Shown here piece by piece: positions 52,052 to 61,999 of a stretch of DNA of 64,000 bases. This stretch comes from Aeromicrobium choanae. GTDB taxonomy: Bacteria; Actinomycetota; Actinomycetes; Propionibacteriales; Nocardioidaceae. Location of the stretch: assembly GCF_900167475.1 (NCBI RefSeq), contig NZ_LT796768.1:682001-746000 (forward strand), read 5' to 3'. Every line of letters begins with the position of its first letter. Positions within the stretch are counted from its first letter, which is position 1. Both the position numbers and the translations under genes were made by a program. The notes beneath the pieces were generated by a model, which worked only from the letters and a program-made list of their open reading frames with translations, was not told the origin of the DNA and searched no databases.

Positions 52052-52819
52052 GTGTACGCCGCTGAACGTCAGGTGCTGCTGGCCGAGCGCCTCAGCCGCC
52101 ACGGGCGGCTCTCGGTGAACGAGGTGGCCGCGGAGCTGTCGGTGTCCACCGAGACCATCCGTCGCGACCTCGATGTCCTGGAGCGCGCCGGGACCGCCAC
52201 GCGCGTGCACGGGGGCGCGGTGCTCTCGACGGCGTACGCCCGGATCGAGGCCAGCCTCGCCCAGCGCACGGGCGAGCGGCCCGAGCTGAAGTCGCGCATC
52301 GCGGCGGCCGCCCTGGAGTTCCTGCCCGGCACCGGCGGCAGCATCCTGCTGGACGGCGGCAGCACGGTGGCGCACCTGGCCGAGGTCCTGCCGGCCGATC
52401 GCCACCTGACGGTGCTGACGCACAGCGTCGCCATCGCCCACCTGCTAGTCGGCCATGACGGGATCGCGCTGCACACGCTGGGCGGTCGGGTGCGCGAGGT
52501 CACCGGGGTGGCCGTGGGCCAGACCACCGTGGAGGCGCTGCGCGGCACGCGCGCCGACGTGGCCTTCATCGGCACGAACGGGATCGCCGCCGACCACGGC
52601 TTCAGCACGCCCGACTCGGAGGAGGCCGCCGTCAAGCGCGCCCTCTTCGGATCGGCCCGCACCCGCGTCGTGCTCGCCGACTCCACGAAGTTCGGCCCGC
52701 ACCGCGTGTTCTCCTTCGCCGAGCTCGGCGACGCCTCCGCCGTGGTCACCGACGACGGCATCACCGGGCGCGACCGCGCGATGCTCGAGGACGCCGGCGT
52801 CGAGGTCGTCGTCGCCTGA
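52052..52819 (+). CDS. DeoR/GlpR family transcriptional regulator
   Basis: A 255-residue regulator. The HTH is ERQVLLAERLSRHGRLSVNE, VAAELSVSTETIRRDLDVLE, RAGTATRVHGGAVL; the sugar-phosphate-binding domain contains GGSILLDGGSTVAHLAEVLP, FIGTNGIAADHGFSTPDSEE and RTRVVLADSTKFGPHRVFSF. DeoR proteins respond to sugar phosphates and repress sugar-use genes. No target gene is next to it; the following gene converges. A GGGAGG ribosome site precedes the GTG. Confidence 0.9.
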   Translation: MYAAERQVLLAERLSRHGRLSVNEVAAELSVSTETIRRDLDVLERAGTATRVHGGAVLSTAYARIEASLAQRTGERPELKSRIAAAALEFLPGTGGSILLDGGSTVAHLAEVLPADRHLTVLTHSVAIAHLLVGHDGIALHTLGGRVREVTGVAVGQTTVEALRGTRADVAFIGTNGIAADHGFSTPDSEEAAVKRALFGSARTRVVLADSTKFGPHRVFSFAELGDASAVVTDDGITGRDRAMLEDAGVEVVVA

Positions 52820-52822
52820 CCG

Positions 52823-53980
52823 CTACTCGGCGGGCTGGGTGGCGAAGTCGATGCCGGAGTTCTGCAGGCGGTTGACCAGCGCGGCGCCCATCGCGACGGC
52901 GGTGGTGGTCTGGCCGGAGACCTCGGGCAGGTCGTCGTAGGCCAGGGACATCGCCGACTCGGCGAGCATCTTGGCGGTCTCGGTGTAGCCCGGATCGCCG
53001 CCGCGGACCGTGGTGACCACCTTGGTGTCGCCGCTGAGTCCCACCAGGGTGAGAGTGAACCACGACTTGGCGCGCTGCTCCTCGCTCGGACCGTCGCCGG
53101 CCGCCTTGAGCTTGACCAGCAGGGCCCGCACCGGCGGGATCTGCGCGCCCACCGCCACCGCGCCGAGCACGGGGGCGGCCAGCGCCATCATCCGGCGGGT
53201 CCTGAAGTGGGCGTGGTGCTCGTAGGTGAACTCCGGGCCGTAGCGCTCGAGCGCCCGTGCCGACCGCAGCACGATCTGCGGGTCGATCGTCGGCAGTGGC
53301 ACCCCGAACCCCTTGACCGGCGGCTCGGCGCGACCGACGCGTCCGCCGCCGCGCACCCGGCGGCCCGTGGGCCGTCCCTCGCGGGCGCGGCGCTGCTTGG
53401 CGGCGGCCTTGGAGCCGCGGAACTGGCCGATCTGCCCCAGCGCCGAGTGGTAGGTGCCCGCCGAGAACGACGCCTTCGCGCGGATGTAGCCCTTGATGGT
53501 GATGGGGGCGTCGGCGGGGAGCTGCTGCACCGTGTGGAAGACGCCCAGGTCGTACGGGATCGAGTCGAAGCCACAGGCGTGCACGAGCCGGGCGCCGGAG
53601 GCCACCGCGGTCTCGTGGTACTTCAGGTACATCTCGTCGACGAACTGCGGCTCGCCCGTCAGGTCGACGTAGTCGATGCCGGCCTCCGCCGCGGCCTTGA
53701 CCGCCGGCTCGCCGTGCTCGAGGTAGGGCCCGACGGTGCTGATGAGGACACGCGTGCCGGCGGCCATCGTCGCCATCGAGGCATCGTCGGCCAGATCGGC
53801 GACGACGATCGCGGGGGCCTCACGCCCGGTGGCCGCGATGCGCGCCGCCACCTGCTCGAGCTTCGCGCGCGAGCGGCCCGCGATCGCCCACGTGGCGTCG
53901 GCGGGCAGGTGGACGGCGAGGTAGTCGGCGGTGAGACCGCCGGTGAACCCGGTGGCCCCGAAGAGCGTGAGATCGACCAT
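52823..53980 (-). CDS. saccharopine dehydrogenase / trans-acting enoyl reductase family protein
   Basis: A 385-residue oxidoreductase with an N-terminal NADP-binding Rossmann fold: LTLFGATGFTGGLTADYLAV, RVLISTVGPYLEHGEPAVKA, GIDYVDLTGEPQFVDEMYLK, HACGFDSIPYDLGVFHTVQQ. It matches the actinobacterial branch annotated as trans-acting enoyl reductase (Rv2449c-like), some of which reduce double bonds in lipid precursors made by polyketide synthases. No PKS is near, so the substrate is open. It is convergent with the DeoR gene. Confidence 0.88.
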   Translation of the reverse strand: MVDLTLFGATGFTGGLTADYLAVHLPADATWAIAGRSRAKLEQVAARIAATGREAPAIVVADLADDASMATMAAGTRVLISTVGPYLEHGEPAVKAAAEAGIDYVDLTGEPQFVDEMYLKYHETAVASGARLVHACGFDSIPYDLGVFHTVQQLPADAPITIKGYIRAKASFSAGTYHSALGQIGQFRGSKAAAKQRRAREGRPTGRRVRGGGRVGRAEPPVKGFGVPLPTIDPQIVLRSARALERYGPEFTYEHHAHFRTRRMMALAAPVLGAVAVGAQIPPVRALLVKLKAAGDGPSEEQRAKSWFTLTLVGLSGDTKVVTTVRGGDPGYTETAKMLAESAMSLAYDDLPEVSGQTTTAVAMGAALVNRLQNSGIDFATQPAE

Positions 53981-54000
53981 GGGTCGACGCTATACCGGGG

Positions 54001-55269
<1,269 letters not shown>

Positions 55270-55300
55270 GCGAGTAGTTTCCTGTCGTTTCCGAACGGTC

Positions 55301-55333
55301 CCCCCACGATGCCACACCTGCTCATCGTGGGGG
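55301..55333. terminator. hairpin between clpP2 and clpX
   Basis: CCCCCACGATG (55301-55311) and CATCGTGGGGG (55323-55333) form a perfect 11-bp stem with an 11-nt loop. Lying between the clpP2 stop and the clpX start, it may reduce read-through or stabilise the clpP message. No clear T-run follows. Confidence 0.6.
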
Positions 55334-55367
55334 ACCCGTCACCGGCGTTTGAGTCGGGCCGTGTCGC

Positions 55368-55967
55368 TCAGACCGGGAGCTTGAGGGTGTCGAGCACCTG
55401 GTCGATGATCCCGTACTCGACAGCACCGGCGGCCGTCAGGATCTTGTCGCGCTCGACGTCGCGGCTGACCTCCTCGGCGGTCTTGTTCGAGGCCTCGGCG
55501 AGCATCTTCTCCAGCAGCTCGCGCATCCGGATGATCTCGTTGGCCTGGATCTCGAGGTCGGAGATCTGGCCGCCCGTGCCCTCGGTGTAGGGCTGGTGGA
55601 TGAGGATCCGGCTGTTCGGCAGCGCGAAGCGCTTGCCCGGCGTGCCCGCGGCCAGCAGCACCGCGGCGGCCGAGGCGGCCTGGCCCAGGCAGAACGTCTG
55701 CACGTCGGGCTTGATGTAGCGCATCGTGTCGTAGATCGCCGTGAGCGCCGTGAAGGAGCCGCCCGGGCTGTTGATGTAGATGCTGATGTCCCGGTCGGGG
55801 TCCATCGACTGCAGGCACAGCAGCTGGGCCGTGACCGCGTTGGCGACGTCGTCGCTGATCGGGGTGCCGAGGAAGATGATGCGATCCTCGAACAGTTTCG
55901 TGTACGGGTCGATGCGGCGGAAGCCGTAGGACGTGCGCTCTTCCCACTGCGGCATGTAATAGCTCAT
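55368..55967 (-). CDS. clpP2: ATP-dependent Clp protease proteolytic subunit ClpP2
   Basis: A 199-residue serine peptidase. The triad is Ser99 ([14 protein letters not shown]), His124 (LIHQPYTEG) and Asp174 (VERDKIL). The N-terminal stretch [20 protein letters not shown] is typical of the second ClpP of actinomycetes. It forms mixed tetradecamers with ClpP1. It overlaps clpP1 by ATGA. Confidence 0.97.
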   Translation of the reverse strand: MSYYMPQWEERTSYGFRRIDPYTKLFEDRIIFLGTPISDDVANAVTAQLLCLQSMDPDRDISIYINSPGGSFTALTAIYDTMRYIKPDVQTFCLGQAASAAAVLLAAGTPGKRFALPNSRILIHQPYTEGTGGQISDLEIQANEIIRMRELLEKMLAEASNKTAEEVSRDVERDKILTAAGAVEYGIIDQVLDTLKLPV

Positions 55968-56551
55968 CGCACGTCTCCTGCCGTGTTGACGATCTCGTCG
56001 ATCAATCCGTACTCCTTGGCCTGCGCGGGCGTGAACCAGCGGTCGCGGTCGGCGTCGGCCTCGATCTGCTCGACGCTCTGGCCGGTGTGCTGGGCCTGCA
56101 GCTGGTTGAGCTGCTTCTTCAGCAGGATCGACTGCTCGGCCTGGATCTTGACGTCGGACGCGGAGCCGCCGATGCCGCCCGAGGGCTGGTGCATCATGAT
56201 CCGCGTGTGGGGCAGCGCGTAGCGCTTGCCCGCGGTGCCGGCGGCGAGCAGGAACTGGCCCATGGAGGCGGCCAGGCCCATGCCGACGGTGACGATGTCA
56301 TTGGAGATGAACTGCATCGTGTCGTACATCGCCATGCCCGCGTCGACGGAGCCGCCGGGGCTGTTGATGTAGAAGTAGATGTCGGCCTCGGGGTCCTCGG
56401 CGTTGAGCAGCAGCAGCTGCGCGCAGATCGCGTTCGCGTTCTGGTCGCGGACCTCCGAACCGAGGAAGACGATGCGTTCCTTCAGCAGACGGTTGTAGAT
56501 GTGCCCGTCGAGATCGGAGGGACCCGCCTCGACGGCCATCTGGGGGCTCAT
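55964..56551 (-). CDS. clpP1: ATP-dependent Clp protease proteolytic subunit ClpP1
   Basis: A 195-residue peptidase from ATG 56551 ([20 protein letters not shown]). The triad is Ser96 ([14 protein letters not shown]), His121 ([11 protein letters not shown]) and Asp170 (DRDRWFT). It is cotranscribed with clpP2. An in-frame GTG lies at 56563. A ClgR-type operator was looked for upstream and not convincingly found. Confidence 0.97.
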   Translation of the reverse strand: MSPQMAVEAGPSDLDGHIYNRLLKERIVFLGSEVRDQNANAICAQLLLLNAEDPEADIYFYINSPGGSVDAGMAMYDTMQFISNDIVTVGMGLAASMGQFLLAAGTAGKRYALPHTRIMMHQPSGGIGGSASDVKIQAEQSILLKKQLNQLQAQHTGQSVEQIEADADRDRWFTPAQAKEYGLIDEIVNTAGDVR

Positions 56552-56635
56552 GGGTGCGTTCACGTCATTGACCCTAGACCGCGGAACCGACGCAGACACG
56601 CGCCCGACCCCCGTGTTCGCCATCGGCGTACAGGG

Positions 56636-57112
56636 TCAGTGGGCCACGTGCGCGTCGACCTCGGCCGAGATGGCCGCGAGCGTGCGGTCCATGCCGGCGA
56701 GCAGCTCCTCGTCGTGACTCTCGATCCCGCCGAGTGCCAGCGTGGCCACGAGGCGGCTGACCAGGCTGCGTCGGCCCCCTGCCAGGTCGCGTCGCAGGGT
56801 CAGGCGGGTGCCACCGTCCTCGGGGTCGAGGCGGTAGCTCCAGCGCGCGGCCGGGCCGTAGACCTGGAACGCCAGCCGCTGCGGGCGCACCACGTCGACA
56901 TAGCGGCTCACGGTGGGCCAGACGAACGCCTTGCGCTTGTTGAGGTTGAGCGAGACCTGGTTGTGGCTGAGCCGGCGGGGGTAGAAGAACTGCCGCCACG
57001 TCTCGGGGCTCCAGCGACGCATGCGCCGCTGGTCCTTCAGCACGTCCCAGACCTTCTCGGGCGGGCCGGCGACGAGCAGGGACGTCTCGAGGGGCGGGAC
57101 TCCCCCGCTCAG
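56636..57112 (-). CDS. SRPBCC family protein, probable CTG start
   Basis: A START-like domain protein. From a CTG at 57112 it reads LSGGVPPLETSLLVAGPPEK, VWDVLKDQRRMRRWSPETWR, QFFYPRRLSHNQVSLNLNKR and ends with a helix EELLAGMDRTLAAISAEVDA. The domain needs the first 23 residues, but no ATG, GTG or TTG precedes the GTG at 57043, which would remove the first strand. The CTG overlaps the stop of the upstream paralog as CTGA, the geometry of coupled starts. It is a diverged copy of that upstream gene. Confidence 0.7.
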   Translation of the reverse strand: MSGGVPPLETSLLVAGPPEKVWDVLKDQRRMRRWSPETWRQFFYPRRLSHNQVSLNLNKRKAFVWPTVSRYVDVVRPQRLAFQVYGPAARWSYRLDPEDGGTRLTLRRDLAGGRRSLVSRLVATLALGGIESHDEELLAGMDRTLAAISAEVDAHVAH

Positions 57113-57591
57113 GCTTTTCCCACGAGGTCACTGCCCTCGGCCGCGGCCTTGATGCGCTCGAGGGTCTGGCGGATGCCCGCCTCGAGCTCGTCCTCGAAGT
57201 TCTCGGTGCCGCCCAGGACGCGCCGGGTGAGGAAGTTGGACAGCGACGAGACGCCGTGGGGCGCGTGACGACTCTCGGTGAGGCGGGTGCCCGTGGCGGT
57301 GGCCTCGAGGTCGTAGGACCAGATCGTGCCGTTCTCGGCGATCTTGAACGCGAACCGCTTCCCGGGCACGAACTCCTTGACCTTCGAGCGCGTGGGCCAG
57401 AACAGCGGGCCCCGCCGGTTCACGTTGATCGTGGTGGTGCCCACGCCGACGGGTCCCTTGCCGCGGACGATCATCTTGCGGCACTGCGGACTCCACCGGG
57501 GCATGTGGTCCGGGTTGCTCACCAGCTCCCACACGCGCTCGGGGGGTGCCTCGATGTCGATGGTCGCCGAGATCTCGTCACGGTTGGCCAT
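57109..57591 (-). CDS. SRPBCC family protein
   Basis: A 160-residue polyketide-cyclase-like protein: MANRDEISATIDIEAPPERV, WELVSNPDHMPRWSPQCRKM, GVGTTTINVNRRGPLFWPTR, ESRHAPHGVSSLSNFLTRRV. Lipid or polyketide-like ligands are usual. ATG 57591 is preferred as GGAG lies 7 nt upstream. A CRP-like site and a GTGACA/TGTCAC palindrome lie 50-90 bp upstream. The downstream paralog starts at its stop. Confidence 0.85.
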   Translation of the reverse strand: MANRDEISATIDIEAPPERVWELVSNPDHMPRWSPQCRKMIVRGKGPVGVGTTTINVNRRGPLFWPTRSKVKEFVPGKRFAFKIAENGTIWSYDLEATATGTRLTESRHAPHGVSSLSNFLTRRVLGGTENFEDELEAGIRQTLERIKAAAEGSDLVGKA

Positions 57592-57639
57592 GCTGCTCTC
57601 CTTCGTCGCGGTCACTGCTCGGCGCGAGCCTAGTCGACC

Positions 57640-57679
57640 GTGACACCAGAACTGTCACATGGGGGTGATCCCGCTCACA
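57640..57679. promoter_or_regulatory. operator region: GTGACA-N7-TGTCAC palindrome plus CRP-like site
   Basis: Two palindromes in a row: GTGACA at 57640-57645 with TGTCAC at 57653-57658, and GGTGAtcccgcTCACA at 57664-57679, which matches the CRP consensus with one mismatch. A further CGCTCAC/GTGAGCG palindrome overlaps the latter to 57688. They lie upstream of the SRPBCC pair and downstream of the esterase gene. Confidence 0.55.
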
Positions 57680-57695
57680 GTGTGAGCGATGCCGC

Positions 57696-58934
57696 TCAGG
57701 ACTCCAGCGCCCGCGTGCGCCGCGGACGCGAGGTCACCCACGTGACGAGCCAGTCCGCGATCCGCGGATGGTTCAGCAGCGCCTGGTGGTGGGTCGAGGG
57801 CAGGTACTCGAGCCGGGCGTGCGCCACGACCGGGCCCCTGCGGCCGATGCCGGCCGAGGAGGAGAAGTGCACGATCATGTCGCCCAGCACCGTGCTGAGG
57901 AGGTGACGCTGTGTGGCCCCGATGGTGGCGGCCACGAAGTGGTACTCCGCGTGCGCCAGCGGCGCGGCGGCGATCCGGTCGAGGCCCCACCGGGCCGTGA
58001 GGTCCTGGCCCTCCCACTCGTCGGCGGTGATGTAGCCGTGGCGCAGGTCGACGATGCCGGCCGAGCGCGAGTCCAGGATCGCGCCGAACGGCGTGGACTG
58101 CGGCCAGATCCGCAGGATGCGCGAGCCGAGGTGCGCGGCCTTCTCCAGGTTCGCGCCGGCGTGCGGCGTCCCGAGGCAGACCACGTCGCTCACGCGGTGG
58201 GCCCACTGGTGCCCGGACACCGTGGCGCGGTTGGTGGCGGCGCGGACGACCAGTCCGCCCATCGAGTGACCCACGAGCGTGATGCGGTGGACCGCCACCG
58301 GCCACGCCTCGACGAGCTGCTCCAGCAGCTCGTCGAGGTGCTGGCCGTTCTCCGAGACGTGCAGGCCGGTGTTGTAGCGCAGGAGCACCGGGGTCGCGTC
58401 GGTGTCGGCGGCGACGCGGTCGGCGTACGTGGGCCGTTCGCGGCTGCTGCGCGACCAGGACTCGTCGTTCTCGCACAGGCCGTGCACGAAGACCACGAGG
58501 TGACCCGTGGCATCGGGGTACGCCTGGCGCAGCTTCCAGGGCGTGGCGGGGATGTCCGTGCCGTCGTGGCGCAGCGACATCGTGATCGCCTGCGGGTCGC
58601 CCAGCAGCCGCAGCTCGTCGCCCACCAGCCCGTTGACGGCGGATCGCACCTGACGTCCGAGCCGGGAGTCGTCGACCGGCGCGCCCACGCCGCGGGCGGC
58701 CAGCGCGCGGGCGGCCCCACCGGAGAGCCGCAGGGCGCCGGAGATGCCACCGTAGATCGAGCCCGCGACCGCGTCGTGCACGGACTCGGGCACCCGGCTT
58801 CCGACCAGGCGCGTCGCCCGGAAGGCACGGCGGGCGATCGCTCCGTGGACCTCGCGCACCGTGCCGAGGACGAGCCGGTCGCCATACTCGAGGGCCAGCG
58901 CGGCGACATCGGTGGTGCGCGCCGTGGAGGACAT
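57696..58934 (-). CDS. alpha/beta hydrolase (PGAP1/lipase-like)
   Basis: A 412-residue esterase-like protein without a clear signal peptide. An N-terminal helical region (MSSTARTTDVAALALEYGDR) precedes the hydrolase fold: HLVVFVHGLCENDESW with the HG oxyanion motif, Ser224 in TLVGHSMGGLVVRAA as nucleophile, VVCLGTPHAGANLEKAAHLG after it. HYxF-like residues include HAEYHFVAATIG and the late His in YLPSTHHQALLNHP. It probably acts on a lipid ester. It reads in the direction of the SRPBCC genes. Confidence 0.85.
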   Translation of the reverse strand: MSSTARTTDVAALALEYGDRLVLGTVREVHGAIARRAFRATRLVGSRVPESVHDAVAGSIYGGISGALRLSGGAARALAARGVGAPVDDSRLGRQVRSAVNGLVGDELRLLGDPQAITMSLRHDGTDIPATPWKLRQAYPDATGHLVVFVHGLCENDESWSRSSRERPTYADRVAADTDATPVLLRYNTGLHVSENGQHLDELLEQLVEAWPVAVHRITLVGHSMGGLVVRAATNRATVSGHQWAHRVSDVVCLGTPHAGANLEKAAHLGSRILRIWPQSTPFGAILDSRSAGIVDLRHGYITADEWEGQDLTARWGLDRIAAAPLAHAEYHFVAATIGATQRHLLSTVLGDMIVHFSSSAGIGRRGPVVAHARLEYLPSTHHQALLNHPRIADWLVTWVTSRPRRTRALES

Positions 58935-59050
58935 GGACCCATGGTGCCGTACGCCCTCGCATCGCAGGCGCGCGATCTCGTCCCGTGAACGCAGCCGCCC
59001 CCGCGAGCCGGAGCTCGCGGGGGCGGTGTCGCACCGTGGACGGACGGACC

Positions 59051-60268
59051 TCAGAAGATCCAGCCGCAGTTCGAGGCGAAGGCCTTTCCGGCGACGATGT
59101 CGTTGAAGAACCCGACGGCCTGGCCGCTGCCCTCGTAGCCGGAGGCCACGTGGGTGGGGGCGAACAGGGTGCTGTAGGAGATCTTCGAGCCCTTGGCGCA
59201 CCAGTCCTTGGAGGCCTGCTTCACCGTCGAGTTCGGGATGACGTCGTCGGCCCACGAGGACGTGACCTTGAACGGGACGCCGATCTTCTTCGAACCGAGC
59301 TTCAGCTGGCTGAGGCGGCTCGCGATGTCGGCCCGCGACAGGTAGGACGTGATCGTCTTGCCCTCCTTGGTCAGCGTCTTGGTGTCGAGCCATCCGCTGG
59401 GCAGGCTCTCGGGCAGGCAGCCGTAGGCGGTGTCCGCGCCGTCGAGCAGCTTCTGTCCCGCCTCGTTCGTCAGGGCGCGAATGCCCAGCTCGGGGTACGT
59501 GACGTCGAGCATCTTGACCGCGAACAGCATGAACGTCTGGTAGGCGCTGTGCTCGATGTTCCTCGCGACCGCACCCAGGTCGACCGTGGGCGCCGTGGCG
59601 TGGCCACCCTTGATCTTCAGCTCGGGCGCATAGGTCGGGGCCAGCTCCAGGGCGCCCGCCGTGGCGCCGCCGCCCTCGGAGAAGCCCTGGAGGAAGACCG
59701 GAGCGGTCTTGGAATAGCCGAGGTTCTGCGCGGCACGCACGACGTCGAGCGCGTTCTGGCCCAGCGCGATGTTGTTGGCGTACGGGTGGGTGCCCGGCGT
59801 GCCGAGGCCCTCGTAGTCGGTCATCGCGACGGCGTAGCCGGCGTCGTAGAACTGCTTGAGCCAGTTCCCGTCGTACAGCCGGGCCGTCTCGATCAGCTTG
59901 CTCGGGGCGCACTTGTCGTTGAGCCCCTGCGTGCCGGGGCTCAGCGAGATGATCGGACGCTCACCACCCTTGGTCCAGGCTGCCTTCGGGACGATGACCG
60001 TGCCCGTGACGGCGGTCTTGGCTCCGCGGGCGCCGGTGGAGACGTACTGGACCTTCGTGACCGTGGCATCGGCCTTGTTCAGGCCGAGGTTGTCGAAGGC
60101 GTACGTGCCGGGTGCCTGCTTGAGGATCGCGCCGGGGGCGCCGGAGACGGTGGCCGGCGGGGTGTAGACGTCCTCGGCGGCGTGCGCGGGTGAGGACATG
60201 GTCGTCACCGCGAGCGTGACGACGACGGTCGCCGCGAAGGTCGCGGCAAGGGGGCGTGGATTCTTCAC
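59051..60268 (-). CDS. secreted lipase of the LIP (PF03583) family, paralog
   Basis: A 405-residue exported hydrolase. The signal peptide is MKNPRPLAATFAATVVVTLA followed by VTTMSSPAHA. The nucleophile is Ser197 in FLQGFSEGGGATAG; PGTQGLNDKCAPSK is the oxyanion region and TDYEGLGTPGTHPYANNIAL is family-typical. The C-terminus FASNCGWIF has a cysteine as in the paralog at 17749-19035. The catalytic Asp lies in TSSWADDVIPN and a His in APTHVASGYEG. Upstream are a TGTAAC/GTTACA operator and a CRP-like site. It probably releases fatty acids from external lipids. Confidence 0.9.
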   Translation of the reverse strand: MKNPRPLAATFAATVVVTLAVTTMSSPAHAAEDVYTPPATVSGAPGAILKQAPGTYAFDNLGLNKADATVTKVQYVSTGARGAKTAVTGTVIVPKAAWTKGGERPIISLSPGTQGLNDKCAPSKLIETARLYDGNWLKQFYDAGYAVAMTDYEGLGTPGTHPYANNIALGQNALDVVRAAQNLGYSKTAPVFLQGFSEGGGATAGALELAPTYAPELKIKGGHATAPTVDLGAVARNIEHSAYQTFMLFAVKMLDVTYPELGIRALTNEAGQKLLDGADTAYGCLPESLPSGWLDTKTLTKEGKTITSYLSRADIASRLSQLKLGSKKIGVPFKVTSSWADDVIPNSTVKQASKDWCAKGSKISYSTLFAPTHVASGYEGSGQAVGFFNDIVAGKAFASNCGWIF

Positions 60269-60313
60269 ATTCTCTCCTGAGGGTCCTTGGTCGCCGCCGA
60301 GGGGAGGAACGAC

Positions 60314-60349
60314 CTGTAACTTCTAGTTACATGTAACAAGGAGTTACAG
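60314..60349. promoter_or_regulatory. four-half-site operator (TGTAAC/GTTACA)
   Basis: TGTAACT-TCT-AGTTACA (60315-60331, perfect) is followed at once by TGTAAC-AAGGA-GTTACA (60332-60348). Outer arms CTGTAACT and AGTTACAG also pair. The four half-sites suggest two dimers of a TetR-type repressor about 50-80 bp before the lipase start. The regulator is not encoded nearby. Confidence 0.75.
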
Positions 60350-60354
60350 TTCCG

Positions 60355-60370
60355 TGTGAGGTGGCTCACG
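60355..60370. promoter_or_regulatory. CRP/GlxR-like operator (TGTGAggtggcTCACG)
   Basis: One mismatch from TGTGA-N6-TCACA, immediately upstream of the TetR-type operator and about 95 bp before the lipase start. Such a position is compatible with activation. Confidence 0.6.
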
Positions 60371-60423
60371 TCAAGCCCCTGTCCCCGTGGGTGGACACGC
60401 CCCGCGAGAACGCCCGGAAATGA

Positions 60424-60458
60424 GAAGAACCGGCACCCCAGCGGGGTACCGGTTCTTC
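60424..60458 (-). terminator. trigger-factor transcription terminator
   Basis: GAAGAACCGGxxCCCC pairs with GGGGxxCCGGTTCTTC around an AGC loop (60440-60442): a long stem with internal TA/CA mismatch only. It lies 27 bp beyond the tig stop on the minus strand. Confidence 0.8.
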
Positions 60459-60485
60459 CGGGCGGTGGGACGAGCCCACCGACGA

Positions 60486-61865
60486 TCACTGCGAGTCGGA
60501 CTCGGACTCGGTCTCGTCCTCGTCGCCACCGATCGTGCCGTCGGCGCGCAGGTTGGCCAGGTCGACGCCGTTGCCGGACTTGTCGGTGACCTTCGCCGAC
60601 TCCACCAGCGCGGCGAGCGCCTTGCCGCGCAGCACCTCGCTGATCATCTCGGGCACGTGGTTGTGCTCCATGATGTGCTGGATGTAGGAGTTCGGGTCCT
60701 CGCCGGACTGCTGGGCACGGCGCATGATGTGCTGGCTCAGCTCGTCGTTGTCGAGCGGGTACTCGTTCTCCTCGACCAGCTGGTCCAGGACGAACTGCGC
60801 CACGATCGACTCGCGGACGTCGCGCTCGAGCTCGGCCTCGAACTCCTCGACGGTCTTGCCGTCCTCTTGGTCGGTGAGGTAGTCCTCCAGGGTCAGGCCG
60901 GCCATCGCGAGCTGCTGGTCCATCTGCTGGCGACGGTTGGTCAGCTCGCCCTCGGCGAGGCCCTCGGGCATCGGGGCGTCGATCTTGCTGACGAGCTCCT
61001 CGAGGACGAGGTCGCGGGCCTCGGCGGCCTGCTCGATCCGCTTGCCGCGGGTCAGGCGCTCGACGAGGTCGGCACGGAACTCGTCCATCGTGTCGAAGTC
61101 CGACGCCATCTGGGCGAACTCGTCGTCGAGCTCGGGCAGCTCGGTCTGGCGCACGTCCTGCAGCTTGACGGTGACGTCCACCTCCTCGCCGGCGAGGTCG
61201 CCGCCGACCAGCGTGGTGGAGAAGGTCGCCGACTCGCCCTTCGACAGGCCGGTGACGGCCTCGTCGAGGCCGTCGAGCATGGTGGCCTTGCCGATGACGT
61301 AGGGCAGGCCCTCGGCCTGGGCCTCGTCGATGAGCGAGCCGTCCTTGCGCGCGGCCGACAGGTCGATGGTGATCGAGTCACCGTCGGCGGCCGGGCGGTC
61401 GACCTCGCTGAACGTGGCGAAGCGCTCACGGAGCTGGTCGAGCTGCTCGGCGACGTCGTCGTCGCCGACCTCGATGTCCTCGACCGTCACGGCGATCTCG
61501 GACGCGTCGGGGATCTCGAGCTGGGGACGCACGTCGAGCTCGGCGGTGACCTCGATGGTCTCGCCGTCCTCGAACTTGGTCAGGTCGATCTCGGGCTGGC
61601 CGAGCGGCGTGGTCTTGGTCTCCTGCAGGGCCTGCGCGTACCAGCCCTGGAGGGCCGAGTTCAGGGCCTCGTCGAGGACGGCACCGCGGCCGACGCGCTG
61701 GTCGATGATCGCCGAGGGGACCTTGCCCTTGCGGAATCCGGGGACCTGGATCTGCGCACCGATGGTCTTGTAGGCCTTGTCGAGGTTCGGCTTGAACTCC
61801 TCGAACGGCACCTCGATGGTCAGCTTGACCCGGGTGGGGCTCAGCGATTCGGTGCTGCTCTTCAC
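60486..61865 (-). CDS. tig: trigger factor (ribosome-associated chaperone/PPIase)
   Basis: A 459-residue chaperone. The N-terminal ribosome-binding domain has VQVPGFRKGKVPSAIIDQRV-like text (IQVPGFRKGKVPSAIIDQRV), the FKBP-type PPIase lies in VDRPAADGDSITIDLSA to VKLQDVRQTELPELDDEFAQ, and the C-terminal helical arms include RRAQQSGEDPNSYIQHIMEH. The tail is acidic (GGDEDETESESDSQ). GTG start. It binds nascent chains at the tunnel exit. Placement ahead of the clp genes, in the same direction, is common in bacteria. Confidence 0.97.
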   Translation of the reverse strand: MKSSTESLSPTRVKLTIEVPFEEFKPNLDKAYKTIGAQIQVPGFRKGKVPSAIIDQRVGRGAVLDEALNSALQGWYAQALQETKTTPLGQPEIDLTKFEDGETIEVTAELDVRPQLEIPDASEIAVTVEDIEVGDDDVAEQLDQLRERFATFSEVDRPAADGDSITIDLSAARKDGSLIDEAQAEGLPYVIGKATMLDGLDEAVTGLSKGESATFSTTLVGGDLAGEEVDVTVKLQDVRQTELPELDDEFAQMASDFDTMDEFRADLVERLTRGKRIEQAAEARDLVLEELVSKIDAPMPEGLAEGELTNRRQQMDQQLAMAGLTLEDYLTDQEDGKTVEEFEAELERDVRESIVAQFVLDQLVEENEYPLDNDELSQHIMRRAQQSGEDPNSYIQHIMEHNHVPEMISEVLRGKALAALVESAKVTDKSGNGVDLANLRADGTIGGDEDETESESDSQ

Positions 61866-61999
61866 GTGATGACTCCTGCGTCGTTGGGCTCGTGGCAAGC
61901 CCACGGAGTCCTCACGCAGGCCAGCGTCCAGTCTACGGGGCGCCCGTGGTGGCGGGTCAAACGGGCTGCCGCCGGGCGGCCTACACTGATCCGTGCCCA

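Noticed and set aside
56564-56640. ClgR operator upstream of clpP1
   Set aside because: No convincing palindrome of the ClgR type was found; only loose GCG clusters.
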